From assembly GCA_021613535.1 (NCBI GenBank), contig CP075497.1:8184001-8248000 (forward strand): a stretch of DNA of 64,000 nt, in the 5' to 3' direction. Positions 27,145 to 37,612 of the stretch are shown here, in pieces. The DNA comes from Adineta vaga. Lineage: Eukaryota; Rotifera. The position numbers and the translations under genes were made by a program. Within the stretch, counting starts at the first letter, position 1, and each line of letters starts with the position of its first letter. The notes beneath the pieces were generated by a model. The model ran no database searches. It was not told the DNA's origin and saw only the letters and a list, made by a program, of their open reading frames with translations.

Positions 27145-27802
27145 TTAATCAGCCATAGGATTCGCATGAATAGTAACACGTTGTATTCGAATATCTGTTT
27201 CTGGTCGATAAGTTTTTTCATTCACTGTTACTTTTTCTAATTCATCAAGTGTTTCAAATCCATCAATAACTTTCGCAAATACAGTATATTTCCCATCGAG
27301 ATTTGTTTGTTTACTGTAAGTAATAAAAAATTGTGAACCATTTGAATTAGCACCTCGACTTGCCATGGAAACCATTCCTCGTTGACTATGCTAAATAGAT
27401 TCACTTCATTCTTCAAAGAAATCAATAACAACGAAAATCTTACTTTTAAATGAGGATCGATTTCATCCTAAAAAAGAAAATACCGACATATTTCAATGAA
27501 AAGATTCGATCTATAAATACATTACTGGAAAATATTCGCCCCATATACATTGTCCACCTTTACCAGTTCCTGACGGATCACCAGTTTGAATCATATAACC
27601 TTTGACATTACGATGAAACAAACAATTATCATAATAATTACTTGCACATAATGCCAAGAAATTCTAAATTGAATTCTTTGTTAATAAAAAAAGGTTCTTT
27701 TTTCTTTTTCATGAAATTATTTACTTCACATGCTTTTGGACATTGTTCACAATAAAGTTCAATTTTAATGTCACCTAAATCAGTATGTAATGTAACAGAC
27801 AT
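27145..27802 (-). CDS. PPIL3: Peptidyl-prolyl isomerase PPIL3 (cyclophilin)
   Basis: Several exons on the minus strand encode ~160 residues. The start [20 protein letters not shown] is almost the same as animal PPIL3. Cyclophilin core motifs follow: [19 protein letters not shown] (active-site His/Arg), [34 protein letters not shown] and [19 protein letters not shown]. It ends ITIHANP-type ([10 protein letters not shown]). PPIL3 is a spliceosome-associated prolyl isomerase. The ATG directly abuts a TTTCTAG acceptor. The gene lies 133 bp downstream of an SLC49A3-like gene and 68 bp upstream of CRIPT, both on the same strand. Confidence 0.95.
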
Positions 27803-27935
27803 CTAGAAAGAAAAAGAATCAAGGATCACGACATAATCTTATAGATTTTTTGATACAATCAACAATATATGTAGTAAATAGATATAAAAAAAAAGAAAAT
27901 ATTATACAAGAATTGCAAATGCTCTTCTTCACCAT

Positions 27936-29922
27936 CTATGCTAACTCTTGTTCTGTATGAACAACGACAGCATTATGTTCAATTTCATCTTTTTTTTGTC
28001 GACGATATTCACAATGGAAAAAGCAAATAAAACAAATGACTAGAATAACAGAGAATACAGCCAAAATATATACAGGAACTAAAACAAGATGAAATGAGTA
28101 ATGTAAGAGTAGGAGATAAATAGAATGAGATTTTTACTTGAATAATCTCGAATGTCATCCCATTTTCCATCTTGAATTTCGCATTTTTGAATACTCATTT
28201 GATGAGGAGATGGTGGTAAAGTAAAATTTGGTAAAATAACAATAGCAAGTATACTTCCTAATTGACTAGAAATTATCAAAATAACATATTTATATTCATA
28301 AATACTCAGACATTTCTTTATTTCTTACCTCGCTACCATAAAAATACCAGCTACAGTAGCTTCAGGAACTGGATGAGTCCTGAGTAGAATTTCATAAATG
28401 TATTATTTAATGAAGAATAAGTTTTAGAAAAACATACGTTTCAATACTAAGATCCAAACTTAATGGAAGTATAGGTGCATTTGATAATCCAGCGATAGCA
28501 AAGATCATATATAACCAATAAGATTTAACTTCATTAACAATAAACTAATCATTAATAGAAGAAATAAATATATAGTTACTGATTTATTACATAAAGCTTT
28601 ACTTACTAATCCAATAAACATTAATGAAATAACTCCAATAGAATATAAAATCTTTGTTAATTCTTCTAATTTTCTTGTCTTATCAGCTATGTATCCCATA
28701 AGAATACATCCAATCAAACCAAAAATAATAAAACAACCAATACATAATCCAACTGCAATATTATCATAACCAAATGGACACATAATTTGTTGTAGTAACG
28801 TTGAAAGTGTATTATTATTCGATAAACCAATTCCAACAGTTGCAAATAAAATCAAATAAGATTTCGATGTTATAAGCTAAATAGATCTTAGTTATCGATC
28901 AATTCTGATAAACATCATGTCATACTTTTTTAAAAACTAAATGATATGGAGCTTTGACATCAAGTGCAGCTAAACATGATGGTGTTGGTGGTAATGATGA
29001 TCGAACAGTAAATGATAAACCAGCTGCAATAATTGCTGGAATTAATGTTAAATAAAGCTAAATGAAATTTATTTTGAAAACATTATTTGATTTTAATCAA
29101 ATGATCTACATACTAATAAAGGTATTCTATGTTCATCTGGAACAATAAGTGGTGGTGTAACAGTACCGATAAAAACACCCAAGAAATTTGCTAAAAGTTT
29201 TGTATAAACATTCTTCAAAAGTTTCATATTACTTAATACTTACTAGCAAAACAAAGACTATTTGCTAGTGTTCGTTGATGTTCTGGAAACCAAGCAAAAG
29301 CAAATTTAGTTGGAAGAAACAATGTAAACGTTTGTGCAAAAGCACAAATCATTTGTCCTATATAAATTGATTCATACAAGAATATGAATAACAACATAAG
29401 AAAGATCCTATACCAATAAAAACAATTGGATAACGACCGTTCACCGATACAAATCCCCATGTACTAATCACTCGAAAAGATCCACCGATTAAATTCAACC
29501 AAACACCTGTTAAAATCTATGAAAACAAATTTGATAAAATTAAAAATGTTCTTTTTCTCTTTGAACAACATACACCAAATCGAATACCAAAACGATCAAT
29601 TGCCCATGTTGATGGTAATGTAAAGATACTACAAATAACCATAAATATAAGTGAAAGCCAATTCACAGCCGCATAGGAAACATCAAAATAACTTTTAGCA
29701 AAGTTCGCAATCGAAGCAAAATTAATCCATAACTAGGAAAATACAAAAAATTTTCTTTTCATACGACAAGCGAAATTCACTTACAATAGAATTTGACATA
29801 TTTGCCAGACATATACAAACTAAATAAAGCCATCGTCGTTTATAAACTTTAAATTCGAGTGGTGTCACCAAAGGTGTTGGCGACGGTGGACGAGAATTTA
29901 CATTATCAATCGAACCGTACAT
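27936..29922 (-). CDS. SLC49A3/FLVCR-family major facilitator transporter, copy a
   Basis: About ten exons on the minus strand, running from the ATG at 29922 (directly after an AG acceptor) to a TAG at 27936. It has the twelve-helix MFS layout. Family marks are YKRRWLYLVCICLANMSNS at TM1, WINFASIANFAKSYF, VNWLSLIFMV, the loop motif FAWFPEHQRTLANS, and SLPPTPS between the two halves. The second half starts LLQQIMCPFGYDN. These match SLC49A3 (MFSD7), a relative of the FLVCR haem/choline exporters and of SLC49A4. The substrate is unknown. A paralog lies at 33414-35281 and shares QIMCPFGYDNI. Its 5' end is 85 bp from the divergent NMNAT-kinase gene, so they may share a promoter. Confidence 0.85.
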
Positions 29923-30007
29923 CTAGAAAATTACGCAATACTATGAAATAACATATTTTAATCATTGCTGTTGTTTTTTTTCTTTCATTTTCGTCATTAT
30001 AAAAAAT

Positions 30008-31489
30008 ATGATTGACACTCACAAGTTACTCTCGTCTTTATCCGATACAAAAACGAATATTGTCTTATTACTAAATGGATGTTTTAATCCAATACATAAT
30101 AATCATATTCGTCTATTAGAAATTGCACGAGAACATCTGAATTCATTGAATCAATATCATATACTCGGTGGATATGTTTCTCCGACACATGATTCAGGTA
30201 TTCAACGAAAACTATCAACAATTCATGTAACATGGCAGGCTCGTTTAGAAATGTGTTGTTTAGCTGTTCATGATTCATCATGGATCATGATTGATGGATG
30301 GCAAATAGCACAAGAAAAAAATCCTGGTGCTCAACAATCTAAACAACATTTAAAAGATATTTTAAGTAAATCTTATCCTTCAATTGAAGTTGTATCAGTA
30401 TGTGGAGGTGATGCTTTACCAAAATTCAAAGTAACATTTAAAAAAGAATTGGTTGTCAGTATAATTAATCGACCAATTGAAGAATTTGATTTTGAACAAT
30501 GGTTTTATTCATCGGCTATTAAACCATTTCATGATAATATTATTCTTATATATGACAAGCAATGTAATAAATATATGAGTAGTACAAATGTTCGTCGACG
30601 AATCAGCGAGAATCGTTTGGATCTATTGATTGATGATCTTCCTCAGTCGATACTTGATTATCATCGTCAACGAGGTATAACTTATCGTTCTGTAAATGAA
30701 ACAATTCTTTGGTCAGAATTAAATGAAAATGAAACTATTGAACTTGGACAAGGTCGTTGTGCCACAGTTTATGCGAAAGAATATAAAAATCAACAAGTTG
30801 CTGTTAAAGTAATTCGTGAACGTAGACAATTTGAAAATGAATTGAAAGTTTTAATATCATTAGTTAATGATTCATCACATCACGTAAATATTGTTCAAAT
30901 ATATGGTATTGGTGATCAATTTTGTGTCATGGAAAAATGTGATATTGATCTTCTTTCATATATTCAAAAGAATCGAATTTTAACAAGTCAAACATTGATA
31001 ACAATCTTTCCAAATTTGCAATGGCTTAATTTCATTAAACAAATGTTAAATGGATTTGTTCATTTAATTTCACTTGGAATTCTTCATCGGGATATAAAAA
31101 CAGATAATATTCTTCTATCCAATATGATTGTGAAAATATCAGATTTTAGTGTATCAATGAATGTCAATTCAATGACAAAAGTGCCATGTAGAGGTTCTAT
31201 ACGTCATTATGCACCTGAAGCTATTGAAGATAAACATGTTTATACAGAAAAATGTGATATTTATACGTTTGGATGCTTACTTTATGAGATAGTTCATGGT
31301 GGACAACGTGTTTGGCATGACATTAGTACATCAGATGTTGTTGGTCGACGATCAAATGGTGAAAAACCGATGTTTTCTGTACAGTGTGAACCATGGTATA
31401 TTGATACAGTAGTACATGATTGTTGGGCAATGGATAGTAATGAACGACCGACATTTGAGCAGCTATTAGAAAATATTTCGACGAAATAA
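30008..31489 (+). CDS. NMNAT-like nucleotidyltransferase fused to a protein kinase, intronless
   Basis: A single exon encodes 493 residues. Residues ~15-225 form an NMNAT-type Rossmann domain: LLLNGCFNPIHNNHIRLLE (GxFxPxxxxH, residues 24-33), GGYVSPTHD, CGGDALPKF and the second nucleotide motif MSSTNVRRRI (190-199). NMNATs join NMN and ATP to NAD+. Residues ~243-490 are a protein kinase: GQGRCATV glycine loop, VAVK (Lys267), HRDIKTDNILLS (HRD 360-362), DFS at 379-381 in place of DFG, and YAPEAI (APE). WAMDSNERPTFEQLLENI is typical of TKL/tyrosine-like C-lobes. Lys, HRD and metal-binding Asp379 remain, so activity is possible. No introns, unlike all near neighbours. NMNAT-kinase fusion is not an architecture I know. 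The two halves are in one frame with no gap. Confidence 0.85.
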   Translation: MIDTHKLLSSLSDTKTNIVLLLNGCFNPIHNNHIRLLEIAREHLNSLNQYHILGGYVSPTHDSGIQRKLSTIHVTWQARLEMCCLAVHDSSWIMIDGWQIAQEKNPGAQQSKQHLKDILSKSYPSIEVVSVCGGDALPKFKVTFKKELVVSIINRPIEEFDFEQWFYSSAIKPFHDNIILIYDKQCNKYMSSTNVRRRISENRLDLLIDDLPQSILDYHRQRGITYRSVNETILWSELNENETIELGQGRCATVYAKEYKNQQVAVKVIRERRQFENELKVLISLVNDSSHHVNIVQIYGIGDQFCVMEKCDIDLLSYIQKNRILTSQTLITIFPNLQWLNFIKQMLNGFVHLISLGILHRDIKTDNILLSNMIVKISDFSVSMNVNSMTKVPCRGSIRHYAPEAIEDKHVYTEKCDIYTFGCLLYEIVHGGQRVWHDISTSDVVGRRSNGEKPMFSVQCEPWYIDTVVHDCWAMDSNERPTFEQLLENISTK

Positions 31490-32130
31490 TTGAAAGAAAG
31501 AAAAAAATCATCAGCAGGTTAAGCTTATAATGAAATAAACTACCAATGAAAGAACATAAAATATTATATATGAATAAATTAGCGACATCTATTACAAAGT
31601 AGTCATTGAATTGAATTTGCTCAAAGTTATAGATAGATAACTAAATAAAATATACAGTATGAGTCAACGTTTGCATAGGTATACAAAACAAAAGTTAGAC
31701 ATATAGTATGTTTGTTTCTAAATATTGATGAATCGAAAGCAAGTGTTTCATTAGTAATATGAGACATTGAAAACGAAGCTACTAATTATCATATAATGAT
31801 GAATGTTATAAAAATGATCAATTTGTTTCTAATATAAAGTCGTTTTTTCACTGAAAAATAAACAAGAAAATCTACAGATCATTTCAGTCGAAATATTTTA
31901 ATAATAAATCTATTAGTATATTAACTTTATTGAGAAGAATCTTTCTATTATGCGTGTTTCTATTGCCAGCACTTCAAATTTTGTCTGATTGTAATAACAA
32001 GAATGGCATCTCTGCACTTGTATAGATCAAATATAATAAAATCGATAAGTTCGTAACGATGCAACTAAACTTTAGCTCGTTTATTATTATTATCAATTGA
32101 ATTTACAATACAACAACGAATAGGATTCAA
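31490..32130. other. Convergent 3' intergenic, NMNAT-kinase to FBXO31-like
   Basis: AT-rich spacer between two converging genes. No supported gene or repeat. Confidence 0.5.
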
Positions 32131-33355
32131 TCAAAATATACATCGTTTAAAAAATGAAGTATGATGTAAGGCATACCAAGTTACCGAAACCGTATCATTC
32201 GATAATAAAACAACTTTTGTGCGGATAAATTGCGGACTTTGATAACCTGTATGTGCAACTAAAATGTAAACATGATTAGAACGAGAATATATATATACAA
32301 TTCAAATATCCTTACTTTGTCCAATACCTTCGTAAGCGGGAGGAGAATCAGATTCGTTTTCAAGTGGACGTACAGCTGCGAAAGATATTTTACCGTGAGG
32401 TATATTACGATCTCCTGAAATCTTTCGAGCAACTATTACATTAGAAACAACTTCTTCACCTGTTGATGGATCATCAGCAACTGGTGGACATGTAAGTTCA
32501 TGATAAAATTCTAAATACAGTAATTCCAAACCATGACCACCATATGATCCTACCCAAAATCCATTTAAACGTGACAATGGATGATTATTATCACCAATGG
32601 TTGGCTGCGGCAATGAAATTGGATGATACAAAATTGTCGAATGTTCAGAACAACGTTGTATAAAGTAAAGATCTTGTTCATCGGAATTCGTCGTTTCATC
32701 ATGATCATGTAAAATCAATGATGAACGTTCATTGATTGGTAAGGCTTCTTGCGATAGACCAAAATATTGTTTATTTCTATCAAAAGTTTTTATCCATCGT
32801 AATTCAGGATGAGGCATATTACATTCAAAGCAATAGATTTTATCAGATCGGGTATCAATAGTAAATAATTTCGTTCGCATATAAAGTGGTTGCAAAGATG
32901 ATTCATTTTCATCTTCATCATCTTCGTCAAAATTAAATTGTCCGTCTTCATGATTTGCATTAAAAGGAACAATCTTCTCTCCAATTATATTTCCATCGGA
33001 TAGATTTAAATATACATGAATTAGACCACCGAAATATAATTCATTTGACTTCCAATAACCAAGATATCGACCATATGGTACCAAAATCTTTGTAAATAAT
33101 CTGAAAGACAATATAATTTCAACTACATTTACGATTTCTTTTCAAATCTAATTATTCTTACTCATAGAAACTTTGTTTCATTTCAGTCAACGATGCTTTG
33201 AGATTATACAATTGATAGCATAATCGTTTCCATATCCGATCATCTCGTGAAACAGATAAAAACAATGTAGAAACACGAGAAAAAGAATATAAATCTCTTG
33301 GTGAATCAATATGAGTAGCTATTGAAAAGAGAACTTCATATGGTAAATTATTCAT
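32131..33355 (-). CDS. F-box protein, FBXO31-like substrate receptor
   Basis: Three exons on the minus strand; the ATG at 33355 directly follows a TTTTAG acceptor. Residues ~1-50 are an F-box (NNLPYEVLFSIATHIDSPRD then WKRLCYQLYN). Downstream are the FBXO31 signatures YGRYLGYWKSN, GFWVGSYGGHGLELLYLEF, RKISGDRNIPHGKISF and, in the last exon, AHTGYQSPQFIRTKVVLLS. These correspond to the beta-barrel substrate-binding region of FBXO31, which recruits targets to the SCF ubiquitin ligase. An acidic insert (DEDDEDENES) interrupts the middle. It lies 58 bp downstream of the second SLC49A3-like gene. The intervening linkers are shorter than in vertebrates. Family call is good; strict orthology not proven. 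Confidence 0.85.
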
Positions 33356-33413
33356 CTAAAATATAAACGTCAATATATCGTATCTGAATAAAATAGATCT
33401 GTCACAAAATAAA

Positions 33414-35281
33414 CTAGTGTACACAACGTCGTTTATATTTACATTTAAAACACTGAAAATAGAAAAGTGTTACAATGATCATTATAAATGCCATTGTATA
33501 GAGAGGAACTAAATCAAAAAGAAAATATATCACTTATTTCATTAAGAAGTTTTCGGTTTTTACTTGAATAATTCAATATAGCTAATCCAGTTTTAGCATC
33601 TTTTGAACAAGTTTCAATGGACATTTCACGTTCATTGAGTGAACGAGCAAATTTCGGAAAAATGGTGACCATAAGAATTCCAATGATTTGACTAACGAAT
33701 GATAATAAATAATTCTTTTCATACATCAAAAATATAGTTTTGTTACTTAGACATGACACTAATGCCAATTGCAGTTGCTTCTGGTATTGGATAAACACAT
33801 TCCAGACTTAAATCCATTGATAGTGGTGATAAAGGTATTGATACAAAACCAACGAAAGCAAATGCAAAATAAATTAAATATTTTTCTACTCGATAAATAA
33901 TAAACTAAAAGTAATTTTTTCAAGATTGAATTATTACTCTTCTATGAATAGTCGTCATACCACAACAAGTAGAATATAAGCAGTTGAACTTGCAGCATAT
34001 AAAATCTTAGAAATTTCTTCTAATTTTCCAGTTCGATCAGCCAAATAACCGAATAATAACGATCCTAAACTACCTGCTCCAATAAACCATCCCAAAGACA
34101 ATCCAATAGTAATATTATCATAACCAAATGGACACATGATCTGTTCAACTAATGTTGATAATGTATTGAAACATCCGATAACAATTCCACAACCAATAAA
34201 TAAAACAACGAAAGATTTTGATTGGAAAAGCTAAAACAAATAAAACTTAATTCCCCAATGATTCTACATGATTACGCACTCGTTTTAATGCCAAAATAAA
34301 TGATTGTTGAATATGAGTAATTGCTTTACATGATGGCGTAGGTGGTTCAGCTGATCGTATTCCCAAACAAAGTAGAGCAGCAACGATAGCAGGTACAACA
34401 CTTACATACAACTATAAAGATGAATTAAAGCGTTTATTGTAAGATGTGTAAATATTCACTGACTAATAATGGTATTTTGTTGATGTTTGATACAATCAAT
34501 GGTGAAAGAATACTACCGATCAGAATGCCGAAAAATCCACCTGAAAATAATCGATAAAAATGGAAATCTTTCAACGAAAGGTAAACATACTTCCAATAGC
34601 AATTGAATTCGCAAATGAACGTTGATTTTCTGAAAACCATATAAAAGAAAATTTTGTTGGAATAAATAGGATAAACGTTTGTGCAAGAGCACAAAAACAT
34701 TGTCCTAAATTCACAATATTTTCGTAATTTGATAAAAAAAAACAATTTCATTTCAAATTTTACCAATCATCAATACAATGAATCGTCGATTTCTATCAAA
34801 TATTGACAAAACACTAAAACATCGAATTATACTTCCAATTGCATTCATCCAAGTTCCAATCAATAACTATAAATAGAAACAAAACAAAAAAAAGCTCTTC
34901 GAATGTATTCGTTCGAACGAAAATTATATTTGTCAAACCCCGAAACGAATACCAAGTTTATCAATTAACCATGTTGATGGTAATGTGAATGGTATTGTGA
35001 CAAACATATAGATTAAACTCAACCAATTAATTGCATCATAACTAACTTGATAATATTCTGAACCTAAATTAGCAATTGGAGAAAAATTTATCCAAATCTA
35101 CGAATAAATATATTTGATTAATTCAACAAAAATATATTCTATTTACCAATGCATTCGATATCTGAGCTAAACAAACAACAAATAAATAAAACCATCGTCG
35201 TTTATAAGTTATATATACATGTGAAATATTCTCATGCGTTTCTTCATCTTCCGTTTGACGAAGTTGTTGATAATCACTCAT
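33414..35281 (-). CDS. SLC49A3/FLVCR-family major facilitator transporter, copy b
   Basis: About ten exons on the minus strand, with the ATG at 35281 directly after a TTTTTAG acceptor and a TAG at 33414. It aligns along its length with copy a: YKRRWFYLFVVCLAQISN, WINFSPIANLGSEYY, NWLSLIYMFVTIPFTLPSTW, SFIWFSENQRSFANS, SAEPPTPSC and EQIMCPFGYDNITIG. The C-terminus is short and basic (CKYKRRCVH). Exon boundaries match copy a where checked, so the pair came from a gene duplication, though the two have diverged strongly. Two unrelated genes (FBXO31-like and NMNAT-kinase) now lie between them. Substrate unknown. Confidence 0.83.
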
Positions 35282-35464
35282 CTAAAAACAGTTCTACTCA
35301 ATCGAATCTTTATTAAAACTGAGTTCATTTTCTCTGCGATTTTATCGTTCTCAAAAGCTTCAAAATAACATTTTTTGTACAATGATCATTTTTATCTATG
35401 AAAATATTTGAAAATAAAACAAAATAGACAAAAGATGAGAGAGAGAGAAAACGTTCCATATTTT

Positions 35465-36057
35465 CTAATAATGTTCTTCAATTGGATTTCCGTCATCGAC
35501 AAGTCCATGCTCAATCATAGCCTTTTGTCGAAGTTTTTCAATTCGTTCTTTCTTTTCTAAATCTTCTTTTTGTAATTTAAGAATCTCTTCAATCGATACT
35601 TCATAGAGTGGAACACGTAATGGTTTACGGTAATCTAATTCACCAATAAGTAGAACATTCTCTCCTCGAATAACAAATAATCCACGAGGAATATCTGCAT
35701 ATTGTTGACCAACACAAATACGTTCAAATGCTTGATGAAGAACAAGATTTCCTTTGAAGAAAAGGAAAATTTCAGTTCTATTAATTAAATACATGGCTAA
35801 TCCATTGGTTAGAATTTCATATCATATTCTATGAAATCGATCTATTCTTTTCATACATACCAAATTGATCAAGACTTCTTAAGAAAGCAATTAATGTTCG
35901 ACCATCACGTAGAATAATCATTAATTGTTCTAAAACAAATTCAATGCATATTTCAATCGAAAATTAAATCGATCGTTGTTCTCTTACTATCAATATCATC
36001 AACTAAAGTTGCAATACCCGATAAATAAAAATCATTATTAACCATACTCAAATCCAT
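35465..36057 (-). CDS. LSM1: LSM1, U6-like Sm protein of the mRNA decapping complex
   Basis: Three or more exons on the minus strand. The Sm fold is clear: IATLVDDIDEQLMIILRDGR (Sm1), TLIAFLRSLDQFGNLVLHQ, then PRGLFVIRGENVLLIGELD (Sm2). A C-terminal helix IEEILKLQKEDLEKKERIEK follows, as in LSM1, which heads the LSM1-7 ring that binds oligoadenylated mRNAs and activates decapping. The tail NPIEEHY resembles the LSM1 end (DEY). The start is uncertain: ATG at 36057 or 36045, and the frame stays open upstream to a TTTTCAG acceptor near 36095. It is 183 bp upstream of the SLC49A3-like copy b. Confidence 0.92.
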
Positions 36058-36423
36058 AATTGATTGTGTACGTTTATGCAAATAGAAATTGAAATCTGAA
36101 AACGAGCAAAGATTTGCTTCTTCGTTTGTATATACATTTGAAAGTTTTCTCTTTCTCTTCTATACATCATTATTCAATCACGTATGTAACCCACTCCTAT
36201 AGTATCAATTAGGTTAAACATAAAGCGAAAAAAAACGAACAAGAAGACAGACACTCTCGGTCTTCTTCGTCTGTGTGTCGTCGCTCGTTTTTTTTTGTGC
36301 GTTATATGTAGGCGAAAGATGTACATATAAAAAAAAGTGAAACAACGCAAAAGACGACATAAAAAAAGAAGAGAGAAGTGATAATGTTATAGATTTCAAT
36401 CGACAATTTGCACTTATTTGATC
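36058..36423. other. Divergent promoter region, LSM1 and raftlin-like gene
   Basis: Short spacer between divergently transcribed genes, with G/A-rich runs of AAAAAA on one strand. No other feature is supported. Confidence 0.4.
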
Positions 36424-37485
36424 ATGGGCAATTCGAGAAGTAACTACGAACGACATGAAGATGATGAGCAACAACAACGAATGGTTATTGGAAAAGAATT
36501 TCGTCTTATTCTTGGACATCTTCAATTATCATCGGATTTAATCAAACGACATAAAATTCTTTTTAATAATAAACAACAACATCATCATCATCATCGAGAA
36601 ATATCATCATCATCATCAAACTCAACAATAACATCATCATCATCGTTTGAGCAACAACATTCATCTGTCTCATTTATTCAACTTGATATTCCGATATCTC
36701 CATTTGATTCAAATGAATTCGATACTCATGCATTTATGCAATATCTTTTACAACAAGAATCTTATGGTAAAGAACTTTCACATGTCTTTAAAATTCCATC
36801 AATTCTAACTAATAATCGTAAAATTCGTATGAAAACATTACCAACATTAAAAATTGCTACGGTTTATTATGATCAATCATGTTCAACACATGATTTACAC
36901 ATTGAAGTTCTTTCATTAGAGCATGAAAATGAACTCGAACAAAAAATACAAGAATTTAATGAAAAAAATATCTTATCTATTTACATATCAAGTAATTTCT
37001 TTTCTATCTCAATCAAATATTCTTCTTAATCTCTTCTCTCTCTCTCTTTCTCTTTTTTTTTAGAATCATCAGCCTATGTAATTTATACGAAAAGTTCATC
37101 TCTTACTAATAAATATAAAATTATTCGTTCAACAACAATGTCTAAAACAGCACTTGACAACTTTGAATGGCTTCATCCATTTATTGACTATTCAAATTTA
37201 GGTTATCGTTTATGTGGAATAATTCCTTTTATGAATTGTCCAAGTGAAAATTCTTTTACTATCTATTGGGTATTTGAACAATTCGAAAGCAATGAAACGA
37301 TTCAATATGATTATTCTCTTATTGAATATCAATTGAAATCATCGTCATCTCCTGAATGGTTCTCATTACTTAATTTAATGCTGAAAAAAGAATGGAAATT
37401 AGTAGCAACATTCGATTATAATCAAAAGAAGAAGTCTAGTGAACAGACATATTTCTTATTATTTTTTCAAAGAGTAAAAAATTAA
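36424..37485 (+). CDS. Putative N-myristoylated protein, possibly raftlin-like
   Basis: Two exons (36424-36991 and 37064-37485) give ~330 residues. The ATG at 36424 yields MGNSRSNYER, a classic N-myristoylation sequence (Gly2, Ser6); an ATG two codons upstream would mask it, so 36424 is preferred. A His/Ser-rich low-complexity insert lies at residues ~50-85. The C-terminal part has short patterns reminiscent of raftlin: YRLCGIIPFMN, YWVFEQFESNETIQYDYSLI and YFLLFFQRV, comparable to the QLTCVLPTP, VEQWTV...DY and VFLQRP blocks of raftlin. The match is weak. A lipid-anchored inner-leaflet protein is plausible; function unknown. Confidence 0.5.
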
Positions 37486-37612
37486 TGCGATCGAAAGAAT
37501 TTTTTATTATTACTCTGGAATGTTATTCTTATTAATAAAAAGAAAAAAGAAATTGCGATAAAATTTGCTTAGATTTTGAAAGACAAAATGAACTAGATAT
37601 GTTTGTTTACTC

